A DNA stretch of 64,000 bases from Pseudomonas linyingensis. Its GTDB lineage: Bacteria > Pseudomonadota > Gammaproteobacteria > Pseudomonadales > Pseudomonadaceae. Positions 1-9,054 of this stretch are shown in pieces. The notes under the pieces were generated by a model. The model made no database searches. It was not told where the DNA came from and saw nothing but the letters and a program-made list of their open reading frames with translations. The stretch is from contig NZ_FNZE01000004.1 of NCBI RefSeq assembly GCF_900109175.1, forward strand, positions 1 to 64,000, in the 5' to 3' direction. The position numbers and the translations under genes are program-made. Positions within the stretch are counted from its first letter, which is position 1; the number at the start of each line of letters is the position of its first letter.

Positions 1-29
1 AATCTGAGCCATGATCAAACTCTTCAGTT
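1..29 (-). rRNA. rrs: 16S ribosomal RNA, 5' end only (partial)
   Basis: The minus strand reads AACTGAAGAGTTTGATCATG from about position 29, which is the conserved start of bacterial 16S rRNA (the 27F primer site). The gene runs off the left edge, so only about 29 bases are present. The exact mature 5' end is inferred from the Pseudomonas consensus. Confidence 0.97.
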
Positions 30-340
30 CACATCATTGCGGGTTTTGAGAAAACCCTAAACTTGGCTCAGCAATCGCAAATAAACTCATGAATTCACGA
101 GACTACTTGTGATGCTGATAATCTTGCGACTGTCAGTCTTATCTCACAAGCACCCACACGAATTGCTTGATTCAACTTGTTAAAGAGCGTTTCGATCAAG
201 TCTTTCGTCTCAACCGAGGCCGCGAATTCTACAGCAGCCTTGCATTCTGTCAAGCGTTTTTCGAAATTTTCTTTTCTACTCAACCACTTGCGTAACTCTC
301 TCGCTGCCGTAACCCGGAGGCCGCTGCAGCGAGGAGGCGA
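30..340 (-). other. rRNA operon leader with boxA antitermination site
   Basis: This is the transcribed leader between the rrn promoter and 16S rRNA. It carries a boxA (minus strand GCTCTTTAACAA, positions 177-188) followed by a boxC-like GTGTGGGTGCTTGTGA, the order of the E. coli rrn Nus-factor antitermination signals. The lower GC content is normal for rrn leaders. No ORF here looks real; a 62-codon open frame on the minus strand is a by-product of the leader. Confidence 0.85.
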
Positions 341-368
341 ATAATACAGCCTTAAAAAACGCTGTCAA
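341..368 (-). promoter_or_regulatory. rRNA operon promoter
   Basis: On the minus strand a perfect -35 TTGACA (363-368), a 16-bp spacer and a -10 TATTAT (341-346) lie about 310 bp before 16S rRNA, so transcription should start near 334. The promoter begins only 26 bp after the pssA stop on the same strand. There is no terminator between them, so some readthrough from pssA into rrn is possible. Confidence 0.88.
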
Positions 369-393
369 CACCTCCTCGCAACAAACTTCGCAA

Positions 394-1221
394 TCACTCG
401 ACCTGCTTGCGGCGACGCACCTGCAGCAGGCGCTGGATCGGCCCGGAAGCGGCATATGCGAGGAAGATCAGCAGCAAGATCCGCGGCGGGTCGCTGAAAA
501 TCACCGCAAACACCAGGACCACCACCAGAATGGCTACGAAGGGCACTCGCCCCTTCATGTCGAAGTCCTTGAAGCTGTGGTACTTGATGTTGCTGACCAT
601 CAGGGCGCCAGCTGCGGCAACCAACAGGGCGAACAGCAGCACCACCAGCACAGGCATGTCCACACCATCGACACCGAAATCCTTCAGCGCCCACACCGTA
701 CCGGCCACCACACCGGCAGCGGCCGGACTGGCCAGACCGATGAAGTAGCGCTTGTCGACCTTGCCGATCTGGGTATTGAATCGGGCCAGACGCAAGGCGG
801 CGCAGGCCGCATAGATGAAGGCAACGGTCAGACCGACATTGCCCAGGCCGGACAGTGCCCACTTGTAGGCCAGCAGCGCGGGCGCCAGGCCGAAGGCAAC
901 CATGTCCGACAACGAGTCGTACTCGGCACCAAAAGCGCTCTGGGTATTGGTCATGCGCGCCACACGCCCGTCGAGACCGTCCAGCACCATGGCCACGAAG
1001 ATGGTGATCGCGGCAATCTCGTACTTGCCATTCATGGCACTGACGATTGAAAAGAAGCCGGCAAACAGATTGGCCGTGGTGAACAGGTTGGGCAGCAGAT
1101 AGACACCACGATGCCTGACTTTGCGCCCCTCGGCGTCCTGCCCTTCCTCGACATGCTCATCGATCGGCAGCAGGCTGTCGCTTTCGGGCGCCTTGTTAGG
1201 CTCACCGGGTTGTTCGCTCAT
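394..1221 (-). CDS. pssA: CDP-diacylglycerol--serine O-phosphatidyltransferase
   Basis: This inner-membrane enzyme makes phosphatidylserine, the precursor of phosphatidylethanolamine, from CDP-diacylglycerol and serine. The CDP-alcohol phosphatidyltransferase signature is complete: DGRVAR at residues 84-89, then G98, D102 and D106. Several hydrophobic segments follow. I chose the ATG at 1221 (275 aa) because AAGGTG lies 7 bases upstream and the protein then starts MSEQPGEPNK, as I recall for Pseudomonas homologues. The frame stays open for 22 more codons upstream without a better site. It is the last protein gene before the rRNA operon. Confidence 0.95.
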   Translation of the reverse strand: MSEQPGEPNKAPESDSLLPIDEHVEEGQDAEGRKVRHRGVYLLPNLFTTANLFAGFFSIVSAMNGKYEIAAITIFVAMVLDGLDGRVARMTNTQSAFGAEYDSLSDMVAFGLAPALLAYKWALSGLGNVGLTVAFIYAACAALRLARFNTQIGKVDKRYFIGLASPAAAGVVAGTVWALKDFGVDGVDMPVLVVLLFALLVAAAGALMVSNIKYHSFKDFDMKGRVPFVAILVVVLVFAVIFSDPPRILLLIFLAYAASGPIQRLLQVRRRKQVE

Positions 1222-1315
1222 GGGTACACACCTTGTTCGCAATGACGTTTCGATTGACCGGAACCACTCTCGCCACAGGCCGGCCACCTAGGGCTTTATA
1301 GCAGAATGACAGGCA

Positions 1316-1339
1316 GAAAAAACGCGGCCGTAGCCGCGT
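1316..1339 (-). terminator. Intrinsic terminator of ilvC
   Basis: Read on the minus strand, ACGCGGC-TACG-GCCGCGT (1339-1322) is a perfect 7-bp stem with a 4-base loop, followed by TTTTTT. It lies 20 bp after the ilvC stop and before pssA, so the two genes are probably separate transcription units. Confidence 0.85.
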
Positions 1340-1358
1340 CTCTTCATCGCCGAAGACC

Positions 1359-2384
<1,026 letters not shown>

Positions 2385-2418
2385 TCAGTGCAGTGCGGCC
2401 CAGCGGGCCTGTTCAAAA

Positions 2419-2910
2419 TCAGATGCTTAGTGTCTTGTCGCCACGAGCGATGCCGGTGACACCGCTGCGAACCACTTCCAGGACCGAGGCTGTGCCGATG
2501 GCCTGGATGAAACTGTCGAGTTTGTCGCTGGTGCCGGCCAGCTGTACGGTATACACGCTGCTGGTGACATCCACGATCTGGCCGCGGAAGATGTCGGCGG
2601 TACGCTTGATCTCGGCACGCTGCGCGCCGGTGGCCTTGACCTTGACCAGCATCAGCTCGCGTTCGATGTGCGCGCTTTCCGACAGGTTCACCAGCTTGAC
2701 CACTTCGATCAGCTTGTTGAGGTTCTTGGTGATCTGCTCGATCACCTCGTCCTGACCGATGGTGGTCAGCGTCAGACGCGACAGGGTCGGATCCTCGGTC
2801 GGGGCCACGGTCAGGCTTTCGATGTTGTAGTTGCGCTGGGAGAACAGACCCACCACACGCGACAGCGCGCCGGGCTCGTTTTCCAGGAGCAGGGAAATGA
2901 TGTGCCGCAT
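2419..2910 (-). CDS. ilvH: Acetolactate synthase, small regulatory subunit
   Basis: This is the valine-binding regulatory subunit of acetohydroxyacid synthase III. An N-terminal ACT domain starts MRHIISLLLENEPGALSRV, and the C-terminal ALS_ss domain follows. I chose the ATG at 2910 (163 aa, the usual length) rather than the frame opening ten codons earlier, which would overlap ilvI. The ilvI stop lies 2 bp before this ATG, so translation is probably coupled and gives a balanced holoenzyme. Confidence 0.95.
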   Translation of the reverse strand: MRHIISLLLENEPGALSRVVGLFSQRNYNIESLTVAPTEDPTLSRLTLTTIGQDEVIEQITKNLNKLIEVVKLVNLSESAHIERELMLVKVKATGAQRAEIKRTADIFRGQIVDVTSSVYTVQLAGTSDKLDSFIQAIGTASVLEVVRSGVTGIARGDKTLSI

Positions 2911-2912
2911 GA

Positions 2913-4637
2913 TCAGGTGCGCTCCGTCTTGCTCAGCCACATGTCGCGCATGGAGCCATCTTTGATCTGCATCGGGTATACGTGCTCGGTGGCATCCACC
3001 TGGATATCCAGGAACACCAGGCGATCCTTCAGCGCGAAGGCCTCTTCCATCATCGGCTTGAGGTCCTTGAGCTCGGTGATACGCATCCCGACGTGACCAT
3101 AGGCTTCCGCCAGCTTGATGAAGTCAGGCAGCGACTCCATGTAGGAGTGCGAGTGACGGCCGCTGTACACCATATCCTGCCACTGGCGCACCATGCCCAG
3201 CGAGCCATTGTTCAGATTGACGATCTTCACCGGCAGGTCGTACTGCAGGCAGGTCGACAGCTCCTGGATGTTCATCTGGATGCTGCCCTCGCCGGTGACG
3301 CAGGCCACGTCGGCCTCCGGGAAGTTCAGCTTGGCGCCCATGGCGCCCGGCAGACCGAAGCCCATCGTGCCGAGACCGCCGGAGTTGAGCCAGCGGTTGG
3401 GCTTGTCGAACTTGTAGTACTGCGCCGCGAACATCTGATGCTGGCCGACGTCGGAACTGACGAAGGCATCGCCACGGGTGACCTCGCACAGCGTCTCGAT
3501 CACGGTCTGCGGCTTGATGATGCTGCCGTCGCCCTTCTCGTAGGGGAACAGACCGCGATGGCCGCGCCACTCCTCGATCTGCTTCCACCAACTGGCCAGC
3601 GCTTCCGGGCTCGGCTTCTCGCCGATTTCCTTGAGGATCGCCACCATCTCGGTCAGCACGCTGTCCACCGGACCAACGATCGGCACGTCGGCCTTGATGG
3701 TCTTGGAGATCGAGGCCGGGTCGATGTCGATGTGGATGATCTTCGCGTTCGGGCAGAACTTCGGCGCACCGTTGATCACCCGGTCATCGAAGCGCGCACC
3801 CACGGCCAGAATCACATCGGCATGGTGCATGGTCAGGTTGGCGGTGTAGCTGCCGTGCATGCCGAGCATGCCGAGGAATTGCCGGTCGCTGCCCGGATAG
3901 CCACCGAGCCCCATCAGGGTATTGGTCACTGGCAGGTTGAGCAGGCGCGCCAGCTCGGTCAGCGGCGCAGCCGCATTGCCCATGATCACGCCGCCGCCGG
4001 AGTAGACGATCGGGCGCTTGGCGGCCAACAGCATTTCCGCCGCCTTGCGGATCTGCCCGGAGTGGCCACGCACGGCCGGGCCGTAGGAGCGCAGCTTGAC
4101 CTTCTTCGGATAGACGTACTCGAACTTGTCGCCCGGGTTGGTCATGTCCTTGGGGATGTCCACCACCACCGGACCGGGGCGGCCGGACTCGGCGATATAG
4201 AAAGCCTTCTTCAGTACTTCGGGGATTTCCGACGGATGCTTGATGATGAAGCTGTGCTTCACGATCGGCCGGGAAATGCCGACCATGTCGGTTTCCTGGA
4301 AGGCATCGGTACCGACCATGGTGCTCGGCACCTGGCCGGACAGCACCACCATGGGGATCGAATCCATATAGGCGGTGGCAATGCCGGTGATGGCATTGGT
4401 CGCACCCGGCCCCGAAGTCACCAGCACCACACCGGCCTTGCCGGTCGCACGCGCGTAGCCATCGGCCATATGGGTCGCGGCCTGTTCGTGGCGGACGAGG
4501 ATGTGCTCGATCGCCTTTTCCTTGAACAGGGCATCGTAGATATGCAGAAGGGCACCACCCGGGTACCCGTAGATGTACTTCACGCCTTCGTCGCGCAGGA
4601 AGCGGACGACCATTTCAGCGCCTGATAAAAGCTCCAC
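2913..4637 (-). CDS. ilvI: Acetolactate synthase III, large catalytic subunit
   Basis: This thiamine-diphosphate enzyme condenses pyruvate with pyruvate or 2-ketobutyrate. It has 574 aa and three domains: ThDP-PYR with the proton-relay Glu in RHEQAATH (Glu about 51), a central domain, and ThDP-PP. The ThDP/metal motif reads GEGS...NLNN where most homologues have GDG. This is a conservative change that I believe is common in Pseudomonas. Translation starts at GTG, 4637, with AGAGGTG just upstream. It is the first gene of ilvI-ilvH-ilvC. Confidence 0.96.
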   Translation of the reverse strand: MELLSGAEMVVRFLRDEGVKYIYGYPGGALLHIYDALFKEKAIEHILVRHEQAATHMADGYARATGKAGVVLVTSGPGATNAITGIATAYMDSIPMVVLSGQVPSTMVGTDAFQETDMVGISRPIVKHSFIIKHPSEIPEVLKKAFYIAESGRPGPVVVDIPKDMTNPGDKFEYVYPKKVKLRSYGPAVRGHSGQIRKAAEMLLAAKRPIVYSGGGVIMGNAAAPLTELARLLNLPVTNTLMGLGGYPGSDRQFLGMLGMHGSYTANLTMHHADVILAVGARFDDRVINGAPKFCPNAKIIHIDIDPASISKTIKADVPIVGPVDSVLTEMVAILKEIGEKPSPEALASWWKQIEEWRGHRGLFPYEKGDGSIIKPQTVIETLCEVTRGDAFVSSDVGQHQMFAAQYYKFDKPNRWLNSGGLGTMGFGLPGAMGAKLNFPEADVACVTGEGSIQMNIQELSTCLQYDLPVKIVNLNNGSLGMVRQWQDMVYSGRHSHSYMESLPDFIKLAEAYGHVGMRITELKDLKPMMEEAFALKDRLVFLDIQVDATEHVYPMQIKDGSMRDMWLSKTERT

Positions 4638-5038
4638 GTTTCACCTCTAGAACGCCTGAGAAACACCCTCGGAGGGGCGACCGAAGTTCGGTTAACTGCC
4701 AGGCAGAGCATGGGCGATGGTAGTCGCCGGCGACGTCAGCTGCTGACTTAGCGAGTATCGGGAGCACTCCTGCTGTTACGGAAAACTCCCACCCCGGCGC
4801 GAGGTAACGCGTGACAGGGCCTGGCTTGGGCGGCGCGGGTGTGCACCTCATGGTCTGCCGAGGAGCCGGAAACAGTCAGACTCACCACAGCGGATCGCAG
4901 ATTGTTCGGATTAGCCGCTGGCAAGTCAAGCCGAAGTTGACTGCTGGAGCCTGCCCAGCTGTGACCCAGCGCAGAATGCCCGAGCAGCACTTTTGGGTAT
5001 AGTTGCGCGGACTTTTCCCTTCACGACAAGGATTCAGC
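4638..5038. other. Divergent intergenic region between ilvI and the DUF4124 gene
   Basis: These 401 bp between divergent genes hold no convincing ORF. Upstream of ilvI, on its strand, are two small hairpins: ACCGA-ACT-TCGGT, then CCCTC-C-GAGGG followed by TGTTTCT. There is also an inverted repeat AGTCAA-N7-TTGACT at 4924-4942. A -10-like TATAGT (4996-5001) precedes the plus-strand gene without an obvious -35. I could not find a leader peptide rich in Leu, Ile or Val, so classical attenuation of ilv is not supported. Confidence 0.5.
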
Positions 5039-5473
5039 ATGCGTCGCACCCTCCTCCTCGCCAGCCTGCTGCTTGGTTGCGCCAGTGCGGCCTGCGCCGG
5101 ACAGATCTACAAGTGGGTCGACGCGCAGGGCATCACCCACTTCACCGCGCAGCCGCCACAGGCCGGCCAGGCCGCCCTGGTCCCACCCGCCCAGCAGCCC
5201 CCCAGCCCGCCCGCGGTTGCGACGCCGGCTACGCCAGCACAGGACAGCGATCCGACCCAGGCGGATATCGACGCCCGCGTGCGCAAGGAAGTCGCCGCGA
5301 AGGAAAAGGAGCGTGCCGACTACTGCGTGAACGTGCGCACCACCCTGGCCCAACTGCGCAACAACCCGCGCCTGCGCATGGAGGTGAATGGCGAGATGCG
5401 CCGCGTCAGCGAAGACGAGCGCCAGGCCAAGATCGCCGAGGCGGAAAAGGCCATCGGCGAGCACTGCCAATAG
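5039..5473 (+). CDS. DUF4124 domain-containing periplasmic protein
   Basis: This is a 144-aa protein of unknown function. An N-terminal signal sequence (MRRTLLLASLLLGC...) is followed by the DUF4124 core GQIYKWVDAQGITHF. A Pro/Ala-rich linker comes next, then a charged helical tail with two late cysteines. LLGC could be a lipobox, or the signal may be cut after ACA. The ATG at 5039 is preceded by AAGGATT; an in-frame start 36 bp earlier lacks a ribosome site. Other members of the family are exported. Confidence 0.82.
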   Translation: MRRTLLLASLLLGCASAACAGQIYKWVDAQGITHFTAQPPQAGQAALVPPAQQPPSPPAVATPATPAQDSDPTQADIDARVRKEVAAKEKERADYCVNVRTTLAQLRNNPRLRMEVNGEMRRVSEDERQAKIAEAEKAIGEHCQ

Positions 5474-5514
5474 CCCATAGCCCAGCTAGCCGACTGATGA
5501 ACCCACGGCCGCCC

Positions 5515-5844
5515 TCAGGCGGCCGTATTGATCAGGCGATCGAATTCTTCCAGCAACTCCAGCAAGACCGCCACCCTGGCGCCCTCCACGGCCCAGGCCA
5601 TCTCAGCCATCGGCCGGATTGAGCAGGCCAGCGGCAAGCCCTCTCCCCGCTCGATGATCTCCTTCATGCGCGGCAGAAACACCCACTGCAGCCACTCCTC
5701 GAAGGCTAGGGTGTCGACGCAGAACGGCTCGGCGCTGGCCAAGCGCTCCACCGTGGGCGCAACCCCCGCCCACCAGCCAAGCAGGCGCAACTCGCGCTCG
5801 ATCAGCAGCAGCTGATCAGCCAGGGCCGGCAGGCGCGCATCCAT
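5515..5844 (-). CDS. YqcC family protein (DUF446)
   Basis: This 109-aa, mostly helical protein belongs to the YqcC/DUF446 family. Typical features are the N-terminal ELRxLGWW and the central FxEWLQWVFLPRMKEIIE. The molecular function is unknown; in enterobacteria the gene neighbours a tRNA pseudouridine synthase. Its ATG (5844) shares one base with the stop of the upstream TPR lipoprotein (TGATG), so the two are probably co-translated. The longer frame opening at 5931 lies inside that gene and is not used. Confidence 0.82.
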   Translation of the reverse strand: MDARLPALADQLLLIERELRLLGWWAGVAPTVERLASAEPFCVDTLAFEEWLQWVFLPRMKEIIERGEGLPLACSIRPMAEMAWAVEGARVAVLLELLEEFDRLINTAA

Positions 5845-6503
5845 CAGAGCTGAACCTTGGCACGCTGGCGTGCCTGTGCGGCGCCCGCGGCATCGCCCTG
5901 CTGCTCGCGCGACCGAGCAATCAGCTCCCACAGGCTGGCCTGCAGCGCCGGCCGCCCGCCGGCGTAGGTCAGTCCGCGGCGAGCCAGTTGTTCGGCCTGG
6001 ACCGGATCGCCCTGCGCCAGACGCACCTCGGCCAGACGGTAGAGCACCTGCGGCTCACGTGGGGCAATGCGCTGCGCTCGCTCCAGGCTGGCCGATGCCC
6101 CGGCGAGATTGCCGCTGCGCTCCATCTGCTGCGCCGAGGTCAACAGCGCCAGCACCGGCCCATCGAGCCGCTCATCGGCTGCCAGGGTGACCGAGCTGGA
6201 GCCTGCCGGCGGCGCGCTGCCGAAGGTACTCCCGGTGCTGATCGGCGCGCCCGAGGTGGCTGCCGGGAACGTCTGGATAGGCGCCGAGGCCGCGCCCTGC
6301 GGGACCATGACCACCACCCCGGAGTCCTGCGGCTGCGGCCGTGGCGCCGCCTGCGGCTGTGTCGCGGGCGCGCGAGTCACCGCTACGCCTCCGGCACCCA
6401 CCGGCCGGCCCGCCTCCACCACCGGAATCGATCCACGCTGAACCGGCGTCGCACAGCCTGCCAGCAGCAACAGTGCCATCGGCACCAACCAACCCTTGTT
6501 CAC
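5844..6503 (-). CDS. TPR-containing putative lipoprotein
   Basis: This 219-aa protein has a lipoprotein signal (ALLLLAGC, Cys near residue 17), a long Ala/Pro/Gly-rich linker, and two or three TPR-like helical repeats at the C-terminus (LASAQQMERSGNLAGASASLERA and following). It is probably anchored in the outer membrane. I chose the GTG at 6503 because AAGGGGG sits 7 bases upstream; the in-frame ATG at 6521 has no such site. It lies next to the PBP1b gene, and TPR lipoproteins elsewhere (LpoA-type) activate PBPs. That link is inference only. Confidence 0.75.
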   Translation of the reverse strand: MNKGWLVPMALLLLAGCATPVQRGSIPVVEAGRPVGAGGVAVTRAPATQPQAAPRPQPQDSGVVVMVPQGAASAPIQTFPAATSGAPISTGSTFGSAPPAGSSSVTLAADERLDGPVLALLTSAQQMERSGNLAGASASLERAQRIAPREPQVLYRLAEVRLAQGDPVQAEQLARRGLTYAGGRPALQASLWELIARSREQQGDAAGAAQARQRAKVQL

Positions 6504-6594
6504 ATCCAGCCCCCTTGCCATGAATTACCCATAACCATCCCGCGACAAGCCACACCCACCACTGTTCGACTAACAGTTATGTGCCTGAGTGCCA

Positions 6595-8940
6595 TCACTG
6601 CTCCAGCCAGCCGCGCACCCAGTCCATGACCTGCTCGACGGGCTCCTGCAACTGCTGCGGAACTCCACAGGGCGTGCCGGGCGGCGGCTCGCTGCCTCGA
6701 ATATACGGCATCTGTAGCGCACCCACGCAGCTCTGATCGGCCCCCCGCCCACTGTAGGGATCGATCCAGGCCAGGGTCACGTTGTCCGGCGGGGTCCTGT
6801 CCAGCGGAGCGGGCGCGGCCGTGCGCATGAAGCCGGTCCACACCTGCAGCGCGCCGCTCGCCCCGGTCAGCGGGGTCTTGCCATTGTCGTCGCGGCCCAT
6901 CCATACCACCGCCAGCAGATCCTGGCCGAAACCGGCGAACCAGCTGTCACGCGAATCGTTGCTGGTGCCGGTCTTGCCGGCCAGGGTCAGCGAGGACGGC
7001 AACTGGTTGTATACCGAACGCGCCGTACCCTCGCGCATCACCCGGCGCATGGCCTCCTGGACCAGATGAATGGCACCCGGATCAAAGCGCTGCTGCACCT
7101 CGTAGGGATAGCCCTTGAGCGGCTCGCCGATGGCGGTCAGTACACTGCGGATTCCCCGCAACGGCGTGCTGAATCCGCCGTTGGCCAGGGTCTGGTACAT
7201 GGTCGCCACCTGCATCGGGCTGAGCGCGCCGGCCCCCAGCAGCATCGACGGGTAGGCCGGCCAGTCCTGTTCGACGCCCAGCCGCGCGACGGTCTTTAGC
7301 ACATCGGGCACGCCCAGTTCGAGGCCGAGCTTGGCGGTCGACAGGTTGTAGGACTGCGCCAGCCCCTGATAGAGGAAGATCGTGCCATGGGCCTGGCGAT
7401 CGTAGTTCTTCGGCTGCCATATCTGACCGTCGGCGCCCTTGATCGAGAACGGCTCGTCCTCCAGCCAGCTGGTCAGGGTGTATTGACTCGGCCGCTCCAG
7501 CGCGGTCAGGTAGATCGCCGGCTTGATCAGCGAGCCGATCGGCCGCTGCGCATCCAATGCTCGGTTGAAGCCGGCAAAGCGCGGCTGGCGACTGCCGAGC
7601 AGCGCCTGCACCTCGCCGGTCTGCGGGTTAGTCACCACCATCGCCGCTTCGACCTCGTCGACGCCCTTGCGCCCGCCCAGGCGTTTGAGGGTGTCGGCCA
7701 TGGCCGTTTCGGCCTTGCGCTGCAGGATCGGATCGAGGCTGGTGAAGACCCGCAGCCCCTCCTCGGTCAGGTCTTCGTCGCGGTAGTCCTGACGCAGCTG
7801 ACGCTTGACCATGTCGAGGAAGGCCGGGTACGAGGTATTGGCCAGACTGCCGCGGCTGCTGACCTCCAGCGGTGCCTGCTTGGCCCGCGCCACCTCCTCG
7901 GCACTCGCCACGCCCAGCTCGGCGAGCAGATCCAGCACCAGGTTGCGCCGCTCCAGCGCACGCTCCGGGTAGCGCCGCGGGTTGTAGTAGGACGGTCCCT
8001 TGACCATCCCCACCAGCAGCGCGACCTGATGCAGGCGCAGCTCGCCCAGCGGCTGCCCGAAGAAGTACTGGCTGGCCAGACCGAAGCCGTGGATCGCGCG
8101 CTGGCCATCCTGACCGAGGAACACCTCATTGAGGTAGGCTTCGAGAATCTGCGGCTTGTCATAGTGCAGTTCCAGCAGCACCGCCATCAGCGCCTCGGTG
8201 CCCTTGCGGGTCAGGCTGCGCTCGTTGGTCAGGAAGAAGTTCTTCACCAGCTGCTGGGTCAGGGTGCTACCACCCTGCACCAGCGCACCGGAAGTGGTGT
8301 TGACCCACATGGCACGGGCGATCGACTTGGGCGACACCCCGAAATGGTTGTAGAACTCGCGATCCTCGACCGCGACCAGGGTCTCCAGCAGGTACGGCGG
8401 CACCTGATCCAGCTGGATCAGGATGCGATCCTCGTTGTGCGCCGGATACAGCCCGCCGATCAGCAGCGGCTCCAGCCGCGCCACCGCCAGCGCGCCACCA
8501 CCCGCCTGGCTGAGTCCCGCCACCTGGTTGCCGGAGAAGCGCACGCGCAACCGCTGCGCCTGTTCCGCACCGTCATAGAACTGGAAACCACGGGTGTGCA
8601 GCTCAACCTGATTGCCACTCACCAGCAGCTCGCCGGGGCCCTGGACCTTCGGCGTACGCCGATAGCCGAGCGCCTGCAGCTCGGTGAGAAAGTCCTCGCG
8701 CGTCAGCTTGAGACCGGCGAACAACTCCAGTGGACGGGCGTAGACCTTGGCCGGCACCGTCCAGCGCTTGCCGGAGAACTTCTCTTGGACCACGGCATCG
8801 AGATAGACCATCAGGCCGGCGAACAGCACCAGGCCGACCAGGCCCAGTTTGACCAGCCAGCCCAACCAGGGCCGGGAAGCGCGTGCCGACTTTTTGCGTG
8901 AACGGGAATTGCGGGGAGCGGGGGTACGGGATCTTGTCAT
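6595..8940 (-). CDS. mrcB: Penicillin-binding protein 1B, bifunctional peptidoglycan synthase
   Basis: This class A PBP polymerises and cross-links peptidoglycan. In order: basic cytoplasmic tail, one membrane helix (about 28-48), UB2H domain, glycosyltransferase family 51 domain (catalytic Glu in EDREFYNH near 192-199, GGSTLTQQ near 223-230), and transpeptidase domain (SLIK near 470-473, SYN near 530, KTGT near 656). Length is 781 aa from the ATG at 8940; another ATG lies 9 bp upstream. Neither has a Shine-Dalgarno, and a TATAAT ends only 7 bp before the 8940 ATG (see findings). Confidence 0.95.
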   Translation of the reverse strand: MTRSRTPAPRNSRSRKKSARASRPWLGWLVKLGLVGLVLFAGLMVYLDAVVQEKFSGKRWTVPAKVYARPLELFAGLKLTREDFLTELQALGYRRTPKVQGPGELLVSGNQVELHTRGFQFYDGAEQAQRLRVRFSGNQVAGLSQAGGGALAVARLEPLLIGGLYPAHNEDRILIQLDQVPPYLLETLVAVEDREFYNHFGVSPKSIARAMWVNTTSGALVQGGSTLTQQLVKNFFLTNERSLTRKGTEALMAVLLELHYDKPQILEAYLNEVFLGQDGQRAIHGFGLASQYFFGQPLGELRLHQVALLVGMVKGPSYYNPRRYPERALERRNLVLDLLAELGVASAEEVARAKQAPLEVSSRGSLANTSYPAFLDMVKRQLRQDYRDEDLTEEGLRVFTSLDPILQRKAETAMADTLKRLGGRKGVDEVEAAMVVTNPQTGEVQALLGSRQPRFAGFNRALDAQRPIGSLIKPAIYLTALERPSQYTLTSWLEDEPFSIKGADGQIWQPKNYDRQAHGTIFLYQGLAQSYNLSTAKLGLELGVPDVLKTVARLGVEQDWPAYPSMLLGAGALSPMQVATMYQTLANGGFSTPLRGIRSVLTAIGEPLKGYPYEVQQRFDPGAIHLVQEAMRRVMREGTARSVYNQLPSSLTLAGKTGTSNDSRDSWFAGFGQDLLAVVWMGRDDNGKTPLTGASGALQVWTGFMRTAAPAPLDRTPPDNVTLAWIDPYSGRGADQSCVGALQMPYIRGSEPPPGTPCGVPQQLQEPVEQVMDWVRGWLEQ

Positions 8941-9054
8941 GTTCGGCATTATACGCAGTTAGCACAAGGCGGACGGCACGCCCGACGGTTTGCATGGCGG
9001 AACGCAGTCGCCATAATGAGGCCTTAGACAAGTTCCCGATGAAAAGGATCGCCT

